Positions 1 to 11,823 of a stretch of 64,000 bases of DNA are shown here, piece by piece. The notes beneath the pieces are model-generated. The model made no database searches and was not told the DNA's origin. It was given only the letters and a program-made list of their open reading frames with translations. Numbering within the stretch: position 1 is the stretch's first letter; every line of letters begins with the position of its first letter. This DNA is from Rhynchopus sp. YZ270_cl-10 (Eukaryota > Euglenozoa > Diplonemea > Diplonemida > Diplonemidae), in assembly GCA_964035575.1 (NCBI GenBank), contig OZ037891.1:868001-932000 (forward strand). Direction: 5' to 3'. Both the position numbers and the translations under genes were made by a program.

Positions 1-1880
1 AAGCAAGAGGATTACGCCGCACCAGGTGAGGACGCATATGCCAGACCTGAGGGATTTGAGAGCCCCAGCAGACAACTGACACAGGCCGATGCAGACCACT
101 TCCGTACAAGCAAGCAGCAGGATTACGCTGCTCCTGGTGAGGACGCTTACGCACGCCCAGGTGCATCAGAGAGTCAGAGGAGGGAGCTCACGCACGCAGA
201 TCCTGACCACTTCCGCACCAGCAAGCAACAGGACTACGCTGCTCCTGGCGAGGACGCTTACGCGCGCCCAGCTGGCACCGCAAGTGAGCGTCGTCAGCTG
301 ACTCAGGCTGATCCTGACCACTTCAGAACAAGCAAGCAGCAGGACTACGCTGCTCCTGGTGAAGACGCATATGCGAGACAGGAAGGATTTGAGAGCCCCA
401 GCAGACAGCTCACAACGGCTGACCCTGACCACTTCCGCACCAGCAAGCAGCAGGATTACGCCGCACCTGGTGAAGACTCTTACGCACGTCCCGAGGGAGT
501 TTCGAGCCCTGCGAGAGAACTCACTCACGCAGACCCTGACCACTTCCGTACCAGCAAGCAGCAGGACTACGGGGCACCAGGTGAGGACGCGTACGCACGC
601 CCTGCAGGAACTGCCAGTGAACGTCGCGAGCTGACACATGCTGACCCTGACCACTTCAGAACAAGCAAGCAGCAGGACTACGCTGCTCCTGGTGAAGATG
701 CATACGCAAGACAGGAAGGCTTCGAGAGCCCCAGCAGACAACTGACGCAGGCAGACCCTGATCACTTCAGAACCAGCAAGCAGCAGGATTACGCCGCACC
801 TGGTGAGGACTCGTACGCACGTCCAGGTGCAACAGAAAGCCAGAAGCGCGAGATGACCCACGCCGACCCTGACCACTTCCGCACAAGCAAACAGCAGGAT
901 TACGGAGCGCCCGGTGAGGATGCTTACGCACGTCCCGGTGCGACTGAGAGCCAGAGGAGGGAGCTCACGCACGCAGACCCTGACCACTTCCGCACGAGCA
1001 AGCAGCAGGACTACGCTGCTCCTGGTGAAGACGCTTACGCAAGACAGGAAGGATTTGAGAGCCCAAGCAGACAGCTCACAACGGCTGACCCTGACCACTT
1101 CCGCACCAGCAAGCAGCAAGATTACGGAGCACCTGGTGAGGATGCGTACGCACGTCCCGGTGCGACTGAGAGCCAGAGGAGGGAGCTCACACATGCCGAC
1201 CCTGACCACTTCCGCACCAGCAAGCAACAGGACTACGCTGCTCCTGGTGAGGATTCTTACGCACGCCCTACGGGCACTGCCAGTGAGCGTCGTGAGATGA
1301 CGCATGCTGACCCTGACCACTTCAGAACCAGCAAGCAGCAGGACTACGCCGCACCCGGTGATGATGCTTACGCACGCCACGAAGATGTGGTGAGCCCAAG
1401 CAGACAGCTCACACAAGCAGACGCCGACCACTTCCGCACCAGCAAACAGCAGGATTACGGAGCACCTGGTGAGGATGCTTACGCACGTCCCGGTGCGACT
1501 GAGAGCCAGAGGAGGGAGCTCACACATGCCGACCCTGACCACTTCCGCACCAGCAAGCAGCAGGACTATGGCGCACCTGGTGAGGATTCTTACGCACGCC
1601 CTACTGGAACTACCAGTGAGCGTCGTGAGATGACGCATGCTGACCCTGACCACTTCAGAACCAGCAAGCAGCAGGACTACGCCGCACCTGGTGAGGATGC
1701 TTACACCCGCACCGCTGCTGATGCCAGTGTAGCCAGAGACTTGACTCATGCTGATGCCGACCACTTCCGCACCAGCAAGCAGCAGGACTACGCTGCCCCT
1801 GGTGAGGACGCCTATGCCAAGGCAGCGCCCACGGAGAGCCAGAGGAGAAACCTGACTGTTGCTGACGCTGACCACTTCAA
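1..1880 (+). repeat. 111-bp in-frame tandem repeat array
   Basis: The GACCACTTC core recurs every 111 bp (95, 206, 317 and onward), keeping the reading frame. Units are highly similar at DNA level, including third codon positions, which suggests recent expansion or homogenisation. Past about 1880 the repeats continue at protein level but are well diverged. Confidence 0.92.
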
Positions 1881-3427
1881 GACGAGCAAGCAGGCTGACT
1901 TTGGTGCACCGCATAAGTCTGCGTATGACCGCAAGCCGCAGCAGACAAGCGAGAGACGGTCGATGTCGCAGGCGGCACCTGGACACTTCAAGACGAGCAA
2001 GCAGGAAGACTACTCTGCTCCGGACAAGACTGCGTACTCGACACCCGCACGCGAGAGGGACGCGAAGCAACGCAGCCTTTCTGCCGCAAGCCCCGACCAC
2101 TTCCGCACCTCGAAGCAGGTCGACTACGCGGCACCTGGCGACGACAGCTACTCACGCCAGCGTGCGGAAACCGCCAATGGCACTAAGCCTCTCACCAAGG
2201 CGGATGCGGACCACTTCAAGACAAGCAAGCAGGCCGACTTCAAGCAACCCGACTCGTCTGCTTACACACGCGCCCCTGCCCCTGAGAAGAAGGACACGAA
2301 GGCGACGAAGTCTGACCCTGAGCACTTCCTTTCGAGCCAGAGGCGGGACTACCCGCACCACAAGGCCAATGGCTCGAAGCCAAGCGACAGCGTGGCGAGG
2401 GAGACGAAGCTGAGTGTGGCGGAGCCGGGCCACTTCCTCACCTCGAAGCAGAGGGACCTTGCTGCACCGGACAAGAGTGCCTATGCGAAGGCCGACGCAC
2501 GCAAGCCGCCCACAGTCAAGGGAACCAAGGCGGATGCGGACCACTTCAAATCGAGCAAGCAGACTGACTACGCGGCACCAGACAAGAGTGCTTACGGCCG
2601 GCCCCGTTCTGCGACGGAAACGAGCGTGGCCTCGAGCCGCGGCAAGGTGACGAAGGCAGACCCGAGCCACTACACCACAAGCAAGCAGGCTGACTTCAAG
2701 AACCCCGGCACCGCGTCCATCAGACGTCTGCAGGCCTCGGAGCGTCGCACCGCTGCAGTGTCCAAGGCAGGCGGCGACCACTTCCAGACACACAACCAGA
2801 AGACCTTTGCCTCGCCTGCACGCTCTGCGTACAGCGTGCCCTCCAACAGCGGCACGCCACAGGGCGCATCACGCTCGCTCAAGGTGGGCGCCGACCACTT
2901 CAAGACCAGCAAGGAGGCTGACTACAGTGCACCGGACAAATCTGCGTACAACAGGTATGTTATAACAACACCCTCCGAAACGACCTCTTACGAAAACAGA
3001 CTCGCAAAGGCAACGCCGTCTGGCAAGCGCGAGCCAAGCAAGGCAGGTGCAGACCACTTCCAGACCTCGAACAAGGCTGCCTTCGCCGCCCCCACTGGGG
3101 GGTCGTACGCTCGCAGCAGGGTATGTTCGGTTGCTGTCAGGCAACACCACCACCACACCACAGGGAAGCGAGGCTGGCAGTGTTGCACGCTCCCACAAGA
3201 TGTCGCACGCAGGCCCTGAGCACTTCACCACCTCCAAGCAGGCCGCCTTCGGGGCACCTCCGGTATGTGAGAGAGAGAGAAGCAGAGGGTCTGGCATTGG
3301 TGCTGGAATGATCACTTAAATATTTTTACAGAAGTCCGCATACCCCCACGCAACCGCGTCTGTGCAGAGAGCACACAACGTTACGAGCGCAGGCACCGAT
3401 CACTGGAAGTATGGACAGCCTTTTTAG
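1..3427 (+). CDS. DHFRTSKQ-repeat protein (3' part, spliced)
   Basis: The frame is open from the first base of the window, so the 5' end is missing. The product is built almost wholly of a roughly 37-residue repeat with the core DHFRTSKQQDYAAPGEDAYAR (19 to 21 residues) followed by a variable linker. The first 16 or so repeats are nearly identical; later ones drift to HFKTSKQADF, HFLTSKQRDL and so on. Three GTATGT introns near the 3' end are inferred: 2955-2999 (45 nt, in frame, so removal is uncertain), 3121-3163 (43 nt) and 3263-3331 (69 nt). Splicing the last two restores a repeat (MSHAGPEHFTTSKQAAF) and leads to a terminal exon 3332-3427 ending DHWKYGQPF-stop. No signal peptide or membrane segment is seen. 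The short F/Y/P-containing motif repeated at fixed spacing is reminiscent of microtubule-binding or microtubule-inner proteins, but this is a guess; I do not recognise the family. Confidence 0.8.
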
Positions 3428-3821
3428 AATCTCATCATTTAACGACAACCATCACACCACAGAACCAGCAGCTCTGCCTATGGTGTCCGTAACTGATTTC
3501 TTTTAGGTAGGGATACTATTCACTTCCGCCGTAGCGCTTAAAATCTGATCATACAAGGAAGGCAACCTTTTCATTAACACAGTTTTCCCAACGTATTCCT
3601 TTGGGTATCTAAGCATCTTAGGGCTTATGTTCACCTTACGAACTTTTTTTTTTGATTTTCTAAAAAAAGCAGCAAAAATGCGCAGACCAATTGGCAAAGA
3701 AAAAGGGCAAAACGGCTTTTTTGCTTTTCTCTGTTTTCCCCAAAATTCTTTGTTTTATTTCAATCCACCTCTGCGTCGTTGTGTTCTAGAGAATATTAGT
3801 TTTTCTTGTTTTTCAAGATGT

Positions 3822-3868
3822 ATGTGTACGAGAGGCACATTCATCTTACAAAACTTTTTTTCTTTTTT
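3822..3868 (+). repeat. Hairpin element, ACGAGAGG-loop family
   Basis: ATGTG (3822-3826) pairs with CACAT (3836-3840) around a loop containing TACGAGAGG. It is followed by the family tail TTCATCTTACAAAACTTTTT. Confidence 0.6.
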
Positions 3869-3870
3869 GG

Positions 3871-3915
3871 CCTTACGTCCGTAGAGGCGTTTTGCACTAT
3901 CAACTTCACTTTTTT
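3871..3915 (+). repeat. GCGTC...GAGGCG element, family A
   Basis: It carries the ACGTCCGTAGAGGCG core and the conserved 3' tail TTTTGCACTATCAACTTCAC. The 5' pairing half is degraded. It lies directly after an ACGAGAGG hairpin. Confidence 0.5.
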
Positions 3916-4037
3916 TGTAAAAAAATAATAATAAGAGAGTGCTAATAGGCAAGAAATCTCCTATTTTGCACATTTTCTTACAAATCACTGTGAGGTTTTA
4001 AGATTGCCTTACCACGTTTCTCTTATTAAAAAAAACA

Positions 4038-4112
4038 GTGGAGATTGCACAAACTGTGGCAACACAACCGAGGCAACTACACTACTTCAACAATTTATCA
4101 AAAAAAAAAAAG
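4038..4112 (+). repeat. Short SINE-like repeat, family C
   Basis: It begins GTGGAGATTGCACAA, contains CCGAGGCAACTACACTACTT, and ends in an A-tail. Other copies lie at 11119-11191 (opposite strand) and 48320-48381, with a diverged one at 41593-41643. Confidence 0.6.
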
Positions 4113-4419
4113 TAACAAAAAAATTATCTCTCTCTCTCGTTGTCTCATCAGGACATCTTTCAATTTTCATTTGCATTTCTTTTTTGGCTGTTTTTTTTTT
4201 CGTATTCACACAACTCCTGGAGTCTCTACACAGCCGGAAAAAATAATTTTTTCTTTCTTCTCTCCCTTCCTCCGCAAATTTAGCCAAACCAATATCCCTT
4301 TGCAACTACATGGCATCTCTTTGTGGTAACATGGCGTTGTTTTAGAAGCATTGTTTGGCCAATATCGTATTCCCCCCACCCTCCGCAAAAGGTGTTCTTT
4401 TTTTCCTTCTTGAAGCGTT

Positions 4420-4462
4420 AGTGCCTGCGTCCCAAAGCCGTTTTGCACTATCAACTTCAATT
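4420..4462 (+). repeat. GCGTC...GAGGCG element, family A
   Basis: GTGC (4421-4424) can pair with GCAC (4445-4448). The interior reads CTGCGTCCCAAAGCCG, a degraded form of the family core, and the tail TATCAACTTCAATTTTT follows. Confidence 0.6.
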
Positions 4463-4951
4463 TTTGGAATTTTTCTTTTCTTTTATTTTTTTTTATACAG
4501 AACCGTCCTTTAAAAAAAAAAAAAACACATCCTACACACGACATTCAATATCTGTTGTGCCCATTTCGTGAGGTTCTGTCATATTTTTTTTCAAAAAAAA
4601 AAAAAAAATGTTTTATTTTAGTCCGATGTATTGTGTACATCTTATACCTTTTTCTTTCAGTCTTACAAGACACTATGCACTTCGGTTGCATCTTTGCGTT
4701 ATCAACTTTTCTTTTTCCCCTTTCTCCCTCCCCACTCCACTTTCCCCACAACGTCGGGTCTTTCTTCTTTGGTTTATCCACGAATGGAGTTTTCTATAGC
4801 CTCAGTAGGTTAGGTGATCGCTCTCGTGGGAGGAAAACAAAAGACGTTTGATCACTTTTCTAGTCAAGTCTCACGCCCTACCCTCACAAACCCCCTTCCT
4901 GCGATAACCAAAAACTGATCGGTACTATGTACTGTGTGATGAGACAAAATA

Positions 4952-4980
4952 GTGGAGCGCATCCTCGGGGTGTCTACACT
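4952..4980 (-). repeat. GTGTAGACACC repeat, family 4
   Basis: The reverse complement reads AGTGTAGACACCCCGAGGAT followed by GCGCTCCAC. It matches + strand copies at 15255-15287 and 60277-60305. Confidence 0.45.
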
Positions 4981-5118
4981 AATACAGCCAAGTTTTCAAA
5001 AAAAAAAAAAAAAAAAAGGTGTCAAATTCTTCAAGTATCAAGTACTGGGTTTTTTGACTTTTCGAGTACTTTTTCCTGTACTTTGTACATGGCAGAGGTC
5101 CATTCATTTTCATCGGTA

Positions 5119-5165
5119 GGTACACTGTCATGAGAGGGCTTTGTATTTCAAGCCAACTTCATTTT
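5119..5165 (+). repeat. GGTACACTGTCACGAG element, family 3
   Basis: TACA (5121-5124) pairs with TGTA (5142-5145) around CTGTCATGAGAGGGCTT. The tail is TTTCAAGCCAACTTC. Sister copies are at 15191, 29794 and 59863. Confidence 0.55.
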
Positions 5166-5366
5166 TGCCCCTTTCAACTTCTCTCTTGTTGAAAACTTAT
5201 TGTATTTGGCATTATGTTAATGAACGACTGTCTGAAATGGTGGCACCAAAACCAAGATTATCAACAAAACAAAACAAAATTCAAAACAAGGCAAATAATC
5301 CGCTACAAACTATACCTTCTGGAGTATATTTTTTGAGGTCGGAAAAAAATGCTCCGACGATTTGTC

Positions 5367-6015
5367 CAGGGTATTAGGGTGGTTAAAAAAACTGGTTTTG
5401 AAAACCAGTTTTTCCAAAAACTGGTTTTCAAAAAAAAAAAAAAAACAGAGAAATCTGGAGGGGAAAAAAAACCGACACTTTTCACCAGGCATTTCTGTAA
5501 ATGTCGTCCCCAGATTAGGGCGGACTCGATTTTTTTCCCTGCATTTTTTCCCCGCCTGGTAGAACCGTGGTTGAACCACGGGAGTGCCTTTGGGAAATGG
5601 CTGTTCCTTGATTTTTTTTTGCCTGCGGCGCCATTTTTCATTTTTTGCTCCGCAAAAAAGGGTTCGTTGAGTGGCTCTGTGGTGTAAAAAGCTAGATTTT
5701 TACACCGTACCCTCAAAATTTTTCGCCTGCGGCGCCATTTTATATTATTTTTTTGCTCCGCAAAAAAAAATACCGTCCCTATGTTCCCAATGGTCAGCAG
5801 CACCGAAAAATATTTTGAGCAAAAAACAAGCTGACCTCCCCAATCTTGAAATCTGGATTCCTGGATAAGACACTGACCCCGAAAAACCCGAAAAAGGTGA
5901 CTGTGTCCGTCAACGGTGGAGGTTTTCGCCGGAAAAACTAGTTTTCGCCACCCAGGAGAGAAAACCAGAAAAACCAGTTTTTTCCGGAATTTTGGATTTT
6001 CACCCTAATACCCTG
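5367..6015. mobile_element. Non-autonomous hAT element with 8-bp TSD
   Basis: The terminal inverted repeats are CAGGGTATTAGGGTG at 5367-5381 and its exact complement at 6001-6015. The direct repeat GATTTGTC flanks the element (5359-5366 and 6016-6023). A CAGGG start and 8-bp target duplication are hallmarks of hAT elements. The interior has no ORF of substance and holds nested AAAACTGGTTTT inverted repeats and two copies of a CCTGCGGCGCCATTTT motif. The perfect TSD suggests a fairly young insertion. Confidence 0.85.
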
Positions 6016-6469
6016 GATTTGTCAATACAGCAAAAAAAAAAAGCAAAAAGAACAACAACAACAACCACAAGGATACGCATTCGGCAGCATTTTTTTTGTC
6101 TTATTTGACATTACTAATTGACACTCTTTGCCATCCCATCACCCCCTCTTCCATTCAAACCCCCTTTGTAAACGCTGTACATACTTTGATGTTATTTTCA
6201 CAAACCTTCGGGCATCTTTTTTTGGGATTTTTTTTCTCTCCAAGGGGACTCAGCAGCAGTGGCTTAGGTTCATCTTATGAGATTTTCTTTTCTTTTTTGG
6301 TGGGGAACGTTCGTTATACACGCGGGTATAGGCTTTCGTGTATCTCTCTTTTATCTTTTGTGCAGAGGGAGGGTTCTCTAGTTTGCCTGGTTTATTTTTT
6401 GCGTACCGGTTGGTAATGTGTTTCCTAAAATGCGCATTCACCTTTCGATCCTTTTTTTGTTTTTGTTCT

Positions 6470-6526
6470 GGTGCCTGCGTCTGCCGCTGAAATGGTGAGG
6501 CGTTTGCACTTTCAACTTCTCTTTTT
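6470..6526 (+). repeat. GCGTC...GAGGCG element, family A (long loop)
   Basis: GTGC (6471-6474) pairs with GCAC (6506-6509). GCCT/AGGC is an alternative overlapping inner pairing. A longer internal arm TGCCGCTGAAATGGTG replaces the short loop of other copies. The tail is TTTCAACTTCTC. Confidence 0.6.
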
Positions 6527-8350
6527 TTTTCTTCTGGTTTAATTGAAATTGCGTTTCCTCGCGATGCAATCTCGATTCGAAAACTGGCGATTTTTTCACT
6601 ATTGATTTAGGGGATTTTTTTTTTTTTTTGGATACCAATACTGGGTGATCTATGATCGTCTCCGTGGGACACGTAACAGGTTGTGAGAGCTTGTGAGACT
6701 CTGTGAGAGCCTGTGAGATTAATACGTCGTCATTGTATTGAAAAATATAAAAAAAAAAAACTTTGTGTGTTGATTTTGATTTTCCCACTCCCCCTCCCTC
6801 CTCCCCCCACCTTTGTATTGAAAAAAAAAAAAAATGGGTGTTTAAAAAAATCGAGACAGGAAGAAATTGTAATAATGTTATGTTGTAAGAAAACAAAATA
6901 AATCGGGGGATGGTGAAAAAAATATGTAAGGAAGAAGAAAAAGCAAAAATAAAACAAAACAAAAATGCAACTCAAACTAATACAAGAAAAATTCACAAAA
7001 AAAGAGAACCACGAAGACACCTTTTCTCAAATAAGACAAGCGAATTGGTCATTTGCTTTTTTTTTTTTTGTTTTGTAGTGTAGGTCTATTGTGTGTTCTT
7101 ATTTTTCGTCCTCAAAAGAGAGTTTCCTCTTCAACAAAATCTGCATTTTATTGAATTGTTCCTCCCCCCCTGATGAGTAAGTATGAGCAAGTCTACAAAA
7201 CTATCAAGCAAAATTAAACAGAGCACAAAGCACTTTCGAAACATACAAAAAACATTTTCAATCCCCCCCTGATGAGTAAAAAAACAAAACAAACAAACTT
7301 TCAAACTCCCCCGTGAGTCGTTGTTTGTACTACCAGCTTTTACCTTGATACTTTGTCTTCTGGTCCGAGATGAATGTTTTTTGGTGAATTGCCTTGAATA
7401 TAAAACAACGCAAAAATTTGTAAATAAAAATAGCCCCATTCCCCCCCTATTTAAGGAAACATATGAAAAGAAGGATTAAGGTTATTGTCGACACAAACAA
7501 AAAATAAGAGGGGGTAACAAAAGGTAAAGCCCCGTACCTACAAAGCAGAAGACTCTCCTCATTTTATTTTATTGCAAAGCAAATGCTAAGGAATGGAAGA
7601 AAGACAATAAAGAAAAAAACAAGCATGTGTGTGTCATTATCCCCTTTTGTTTGAGTCCTTTTTGGCGGGAGGAAACACAATGAAATGGGGATTTTTTTTA
7701 ATTATATGAGATACATTGTTTGGAACGGTGCTGGTCCCACTGAATTTATTGTTCAAAAAACCACCAGAGCATATTGTGTGCTTTAGAGGAGAAGTCTTGT
7801 TCCGCAAAACTAAACAAAAAGCAAAAAACAAAAACAAAAAAAAAAATGACAATTGAATCGGTAAAAAAGGGTAATCTAATGTAAATAACAAGCCGCGAAT
7901 AAAAAAAAAACAAACAAAAAAAAACAAACAAAAACGGATTTTGAAAAATGGGATTCCAAAAAAGATGATGCAAAAAAAGTTTTAAAAAAAAAGCCTCCCC
8001 GATATTAAAAAATGTCTTCCTTTGAGCGAAGCTGAAGGAAATAAACACTCTGTGTATTGAATACCCTTCCCTCTCCCCTCTCCCCCCTCCCTCACCCCAC
8101 CCAATCTTCGTTGTTGTATTTCCCCATGCCCACAAAACAACTTTTTCAAAAAAAAAACCTGTTACAAAAAACCTAGGCTTGAAGTAGTATTACCGACTAT
8201 TTCTTGTCGAGACCATAAAAATATTTCCCCTTCCCACAAAAAAAAAAAATGGTGTTCACAATTGTAAGATTGATTAGCGAGAAAAAAGACAAAAAAATAT
8301 GGGGGATTGAGAGACAACACAAAAAAGCCGGAGTTTATTTTTTTCTTATT

Positions 8351-8415
8351 TTATTCCGCATGATATGCGTATGTATGCGGAATAACATATGCTATCAAAT
8401 TATTGATTGCATATG
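8351..8415 (+). repeat. Two adjacent perfect hairpins
   Basis: TTATTCCGCAT (8351-8361) pairs with ATGCGGAATAA (8375-8385). Directly after it, CATATGC (8386-8392) pairs with GCATATG (8409-8415) with an inner CAA/TTG. A second copy of the latter hairpin is at 12785-12814. Confidence 0.55.
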
Positions 8416-8454
8416 TTGAAAATACTTTTATTTTTTTAACGTTTAGTGACAATG

Positions 8455-8482
8455 ATGTGCGTGCATGAGAGGCAGAACACAT
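8455..8482 (+). repeat. Hairpin element, ACGAGAGG-loop family (variant)
   Basis: GATGTG pairs with CACATC as an outer stem. TGC and GCA pair inside around ATGAGAG. Confidence 0.45.
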
Positions 8483-9105
8483 CGAACCAAAAGGTACTTT
8501 TCTTTCTCTCTATTATATGATGTGAGTGTTTCCCGAGACACTGCCGTCTTCAAAAAATTCTATTTTGTGCGTTTTGGGAGGGAAGTAGGAGTGGGGGAAA
8601 ACGATGGGAAAAATTGGGGGGGAAAAAAGCAAAAAAAAAAACAAAAAAAATCGATGTAAACAAAACCACAAAACCAAAAAACAGTCGATATTTTTTTTTT
8701 ATTTTTCTACAGCGTTTTTTCATCCAAATATTGCAGAAATATTCCTTTGGCCTCAGTATAGCATACGACCCACCGTTAGTGCATCCTTCGAGGATGCACT
8801 CATTAGACTTGACTCTCCCCCAGCTGTTTTGTGATACCCTCTATGTCTCTCTCTCTCTTTAGCCCCACACACCCCCACACAGATACTACCGCCCCCTCCC
8901 CACACTCTTCTTTTTTTTTTGTGTGTGTTTTTTCTCAGACACATTTCTCCCTCCCCCTCCCTCCCCGCGCATCACCTCCTCCTTCCCACCACCCCCCAGC
9001 GCTGATGTGGTACTGAAACGCAGCACATCCCCCCCGGGAAATTCCCCACTCCATCCTCCCATCCCCTCCATAACTTCGTCAAAAAAAAAAAGCTTCTAAA
9101 AAACT

Positions 9106-11179
9106 ATGCCACCTCAGAGCGGTGCGAACCCCGCGATGAACCATTCGATGAAGAATAGTGGGTTTGGGTTTCCTCCACAGAGCTCTTCTCCGAGATTGAA
9201 TGGGTTCCCCCCTTTGCCGCCGTTGTCGCAGGCGAGGCATGCGATGTGCGCTCCAGGAGCATCTCCGAAGAATTCTATTTTTGTTAACCAACAAGCCGCA
9301 TCGTCTCCACCATCACAGTCGTCCCCTCCATCAAAACTGTCTACATGCGGAAAGCTGTCGGAACAGCTTAAATGGAGACGTGGTCCTCTGATCGGAGAAG
9401 GCTCCTTTGGGAAGGTATACATCGGAATGGATGAAGTGACCGGGCAAATGCTCGCGATTAAGGTCATCGATTTTTGCTCTGTTGATAAAAAGGTTAAGCA
9501 GCGGCTCGCCTCTTTGCAACAAGAAATTAAAGTGCTTCGTGCGTTGGATCACCCCTGCATCGTACGCTACGTCTGCTCGCAGCGGATTGGGACCTCGATT
9601 AATATTTTTATGGAGTACGTCCCCGGGGGGTCGTTGTCAAGCCTGCTCAAACAGTTCGGTGCTCTAGGTGAAACAACAGTAGTGATGTACACCAGAGAGC
9701 TGATCGACGTGCTGCAATATCTTCATGAAAATGGAGTGGTGCACCGGGACGTAAAAGCAGCCAATGTGCTGGTCACCGTGGGCGGGGTTTTAAAACTGAG
9801 TGATTTTGGTTCCGCTGTCTACATTCAGGAGGGAACCAAGGTGGGGACTGCCGGAACATCGTTTTGGATGGCACCGGAGGTGATTGCAAATGAGATCTCT
9901 GACTTTCCCTGCGATATATGGTCGTTGGGTTGCACCGTATTGGAGATGCTGACTGCACAGAACCCTTGGTTTCACATTTCCGAGAAGGAAATGGTTGTGA
10001 TGCAGTACATCGGGGAGCTAGCGAACAATGACATCCCGTTGATGCTTCCACGAGACTTGGAGGCGCAAATTTCTGTTGAATGTACAGATTTTTTGTGTAG
10101 GTACTGCTTGATTGGACGTCCTGAGGCTCGCGCAACGGCAGCAGAACTGGCAGAACATCCACTTTTATTTAAACCCGATGAAATTGAGATGTCCTGCGGT
10201 GGTGAATCAGGACAGACCTTTTTTGAGTCACCTGTTTGGAGTAGTAGGGTGTCCCAATGCGCGCCGTCACCTATGAATAGCTTGCATAATAATAACCACA
10301 AATTCAATATGAATGCAAACAACTGTGAGTATAGCATTCGAGTGACTCAGAGCCCTGCGCCGTCGCAGTTGACGAGGACGGAATCGGCGCCGACGTTGCC
10401 TGTTGCAGGGTCGTCAACAAGCTTGCAGTCGGACTCTTCTGCGTTGGGAATGTCTTCGCAGTGTTCTTCCTATGCGGTATCCATGAATGATATTACCACA
10501 CCCTCGATGCGGTCTCCAGCGAATAGGAGGCGGACCTCGTATGGTGCGCCGGTGGTCAAGATGGACCGATCCTGCAACGGCATGATGATGTCCTCCCCTC
10601 GCAGCCACCACGGCTCGGAACACCACAAAATCGTAAAGTCGCTGTACGAAGGCTGCATCAAATCCATCGAATCGCAGCGCCAAATGCTCTCCCCATCAGG
10701 GCATCTCCCCTCCCCTGCGGCTTGCATGGCATACCAACCCAATCGGTTTTCAGACATCAGACAAGAAACCAGCGTAAGGGTTGGCAAAGGTGTCACAAAG
10801 TCGCACGACATATCCTTGAAACTGCATAGCCCAAAAGGGTGGTCCCCGGAGACCAGTGTAAGGTCGATGAGTGCGTCGTTGAAGCAGGCCTCAGGGGGGC
10901 GTGGTACACCGTCCGACTCTTCGGAGGCCCCTCTCCCGCAGATGGCAAACTCATCGTCGGGGAACGACACGCCCAGAAGCGGGGTGGGGCGCTACAACTC
11001 CAGCAGCTTTGCGTCGGAGGAGGCGGATAAGGTATTGTTACGTTATTGTTTTATTTACGACGGTTTGTACCTTTGAAAAATTTGAGCAAAAGAGCGAGAG
11101 AGAGAAGGCATGAATCTTTCAATTTTTTGATAATTTGTTGGAGTAGTGTAGTTGCCTCGGGTTGTGTTGTGCAATCTCC

Positions 11180-11213
<34 letters not shown>

Positions 11214-11622
11214 GGCGCAATATTTCGTCGTAGAAATGATGAAGCAGCATATGGAAAAGAGCACCGCAGTATCGGGTGTATGCGACATCGAAGAAGGTGT
11301 GGAGATCGACACAAAACAGCCCCTCAGCCCCAGCAAGATTGAGATCTGTGGATGTGTGTGCAGAAAGCTGGTATGTCTCTCTATTGATAATAATGTCATA
11401 ATTGACAAAAAAAAAATGTTGCCTCGCAAGGTGACTAAATGCTTGGTCATCTGATGAATGTTCATCTTCAGTTCACCCTTTTTTTTAGCTGACCCAATGT
11501 TTATTAGGTATCTTATTCATTTTTTGTTTACACAGAGTTTGCTGCAATCACTGTGCGTCTTCCTTCTCCTCACCGCGATTATTATCCTTCTGGTCATTGT
11601 GCTGAACAGTAAAACGTCATAA
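9106..11622 (+). CDS. MAPKKK-like protein kinase with C-terminal membrane anchor
   Basis: Three exons (9106-11031, 11215-11370, 11536-11622) encode about 722 residues. A Ser/Pro-rich N-terminus of about 90 residues precedes a full kinase domain of the STE11/MEKK type. Visible are the glycine loop GEGSFG (97-102), the AIK lysine (about 119), the C-helix glutamate in QQEIKVL (about 140), HRDVKAAN (213-220), DFG (233-235), GTAGTSFWMAPEV (activation segment) and a conserved subdomain XI arginine. All catalytic residues are present, so it should be an active Ser/Thr kinase. A long Ser-rich linker follows. Exon 3 encodes a hydrophobic helix (QSLCVFLLLTAIIILLVIVL) four or five residues from the stop, i.e. 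a tail anchor. Intron 1 ends in a 30-T tract and contains an antisense family C repeat. Start chosen: first ATG, context AAAAAACTATGCC. Confidence 0.92.
11119..11191 (-). repeat. Family C repeat inside kinase intron 1
   Basis: The reverse complement matches the copy at 4038-4112: GTGGAGATTGCACAACACAA, then CCGAGGCAACTACACTACTC, then an A-rich end. On the gene strand its complement precedes the long T-tract of the intron's 3' splice site. Confidence 0.65.
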
Positions 11623-11685
11623 AACCACAAATGGTACGGCGGCAGAGTAAAGAAACGCACCTCAGCAGCATCTTATTTGTGATAA

Positions 11686-11725
11686 GGTGACTAAGCACGA
11701 GAGGCTTATGGTCATCTTATAAACT
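11686..11725 (+). repeat. Hairpin element, ACGAGAGG-loop family
   Basis: TAAGC (11692-11696) pairs with GCTTA (11704-11708) around the loop ACGAGAG. The tail GGTCATCTTATAAACTTTTC follows. It lies in the presumed 3' UTR region of the kinase gene. Confidence 0.65.
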
Positions 11726-11823
11726 TTTCTCTCTCATTTGTGAGAGACAGAGCAGATACCACCTTTCAACTGCATTCTTTTTTGTTTGGTAAAGAGTTGG
11801 GGTTCGATAACCCGCGGAGTGTC

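Larger units (their letters stand above)
3428..9105. other. T-rich intergenic spacer with short repeats
   Basis: No gene is supported in these 5.7 kb. The sequence has many A and T homopolymers. It carries short interspersed hairpin elements (listed separately), one non-autonomous hAT element, and a C-rich tract at about 8820-9065 just before the kinase start codon that could be promoter or 5' UTR. A TTTAG at about 8860 could be a UTR splice acceptor, which cannot be settled here. Confidence 0.7.

Noticed and set aside
166-2100. Long - strand ORF of 644 codons across the repeat gene
   Set aside because: It is the mirror of the in-frame repeat array; the + strand frame continues through spliced exons with matching repeats, so the - strand frame is a shadow.
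3627-8944. Many ORFs of 60-170 codons in the first spacer
   Set aside because: All are Phe/Lys/Ser-rich products of poly-T and poly-A runs without start context, splice signals or motifs.
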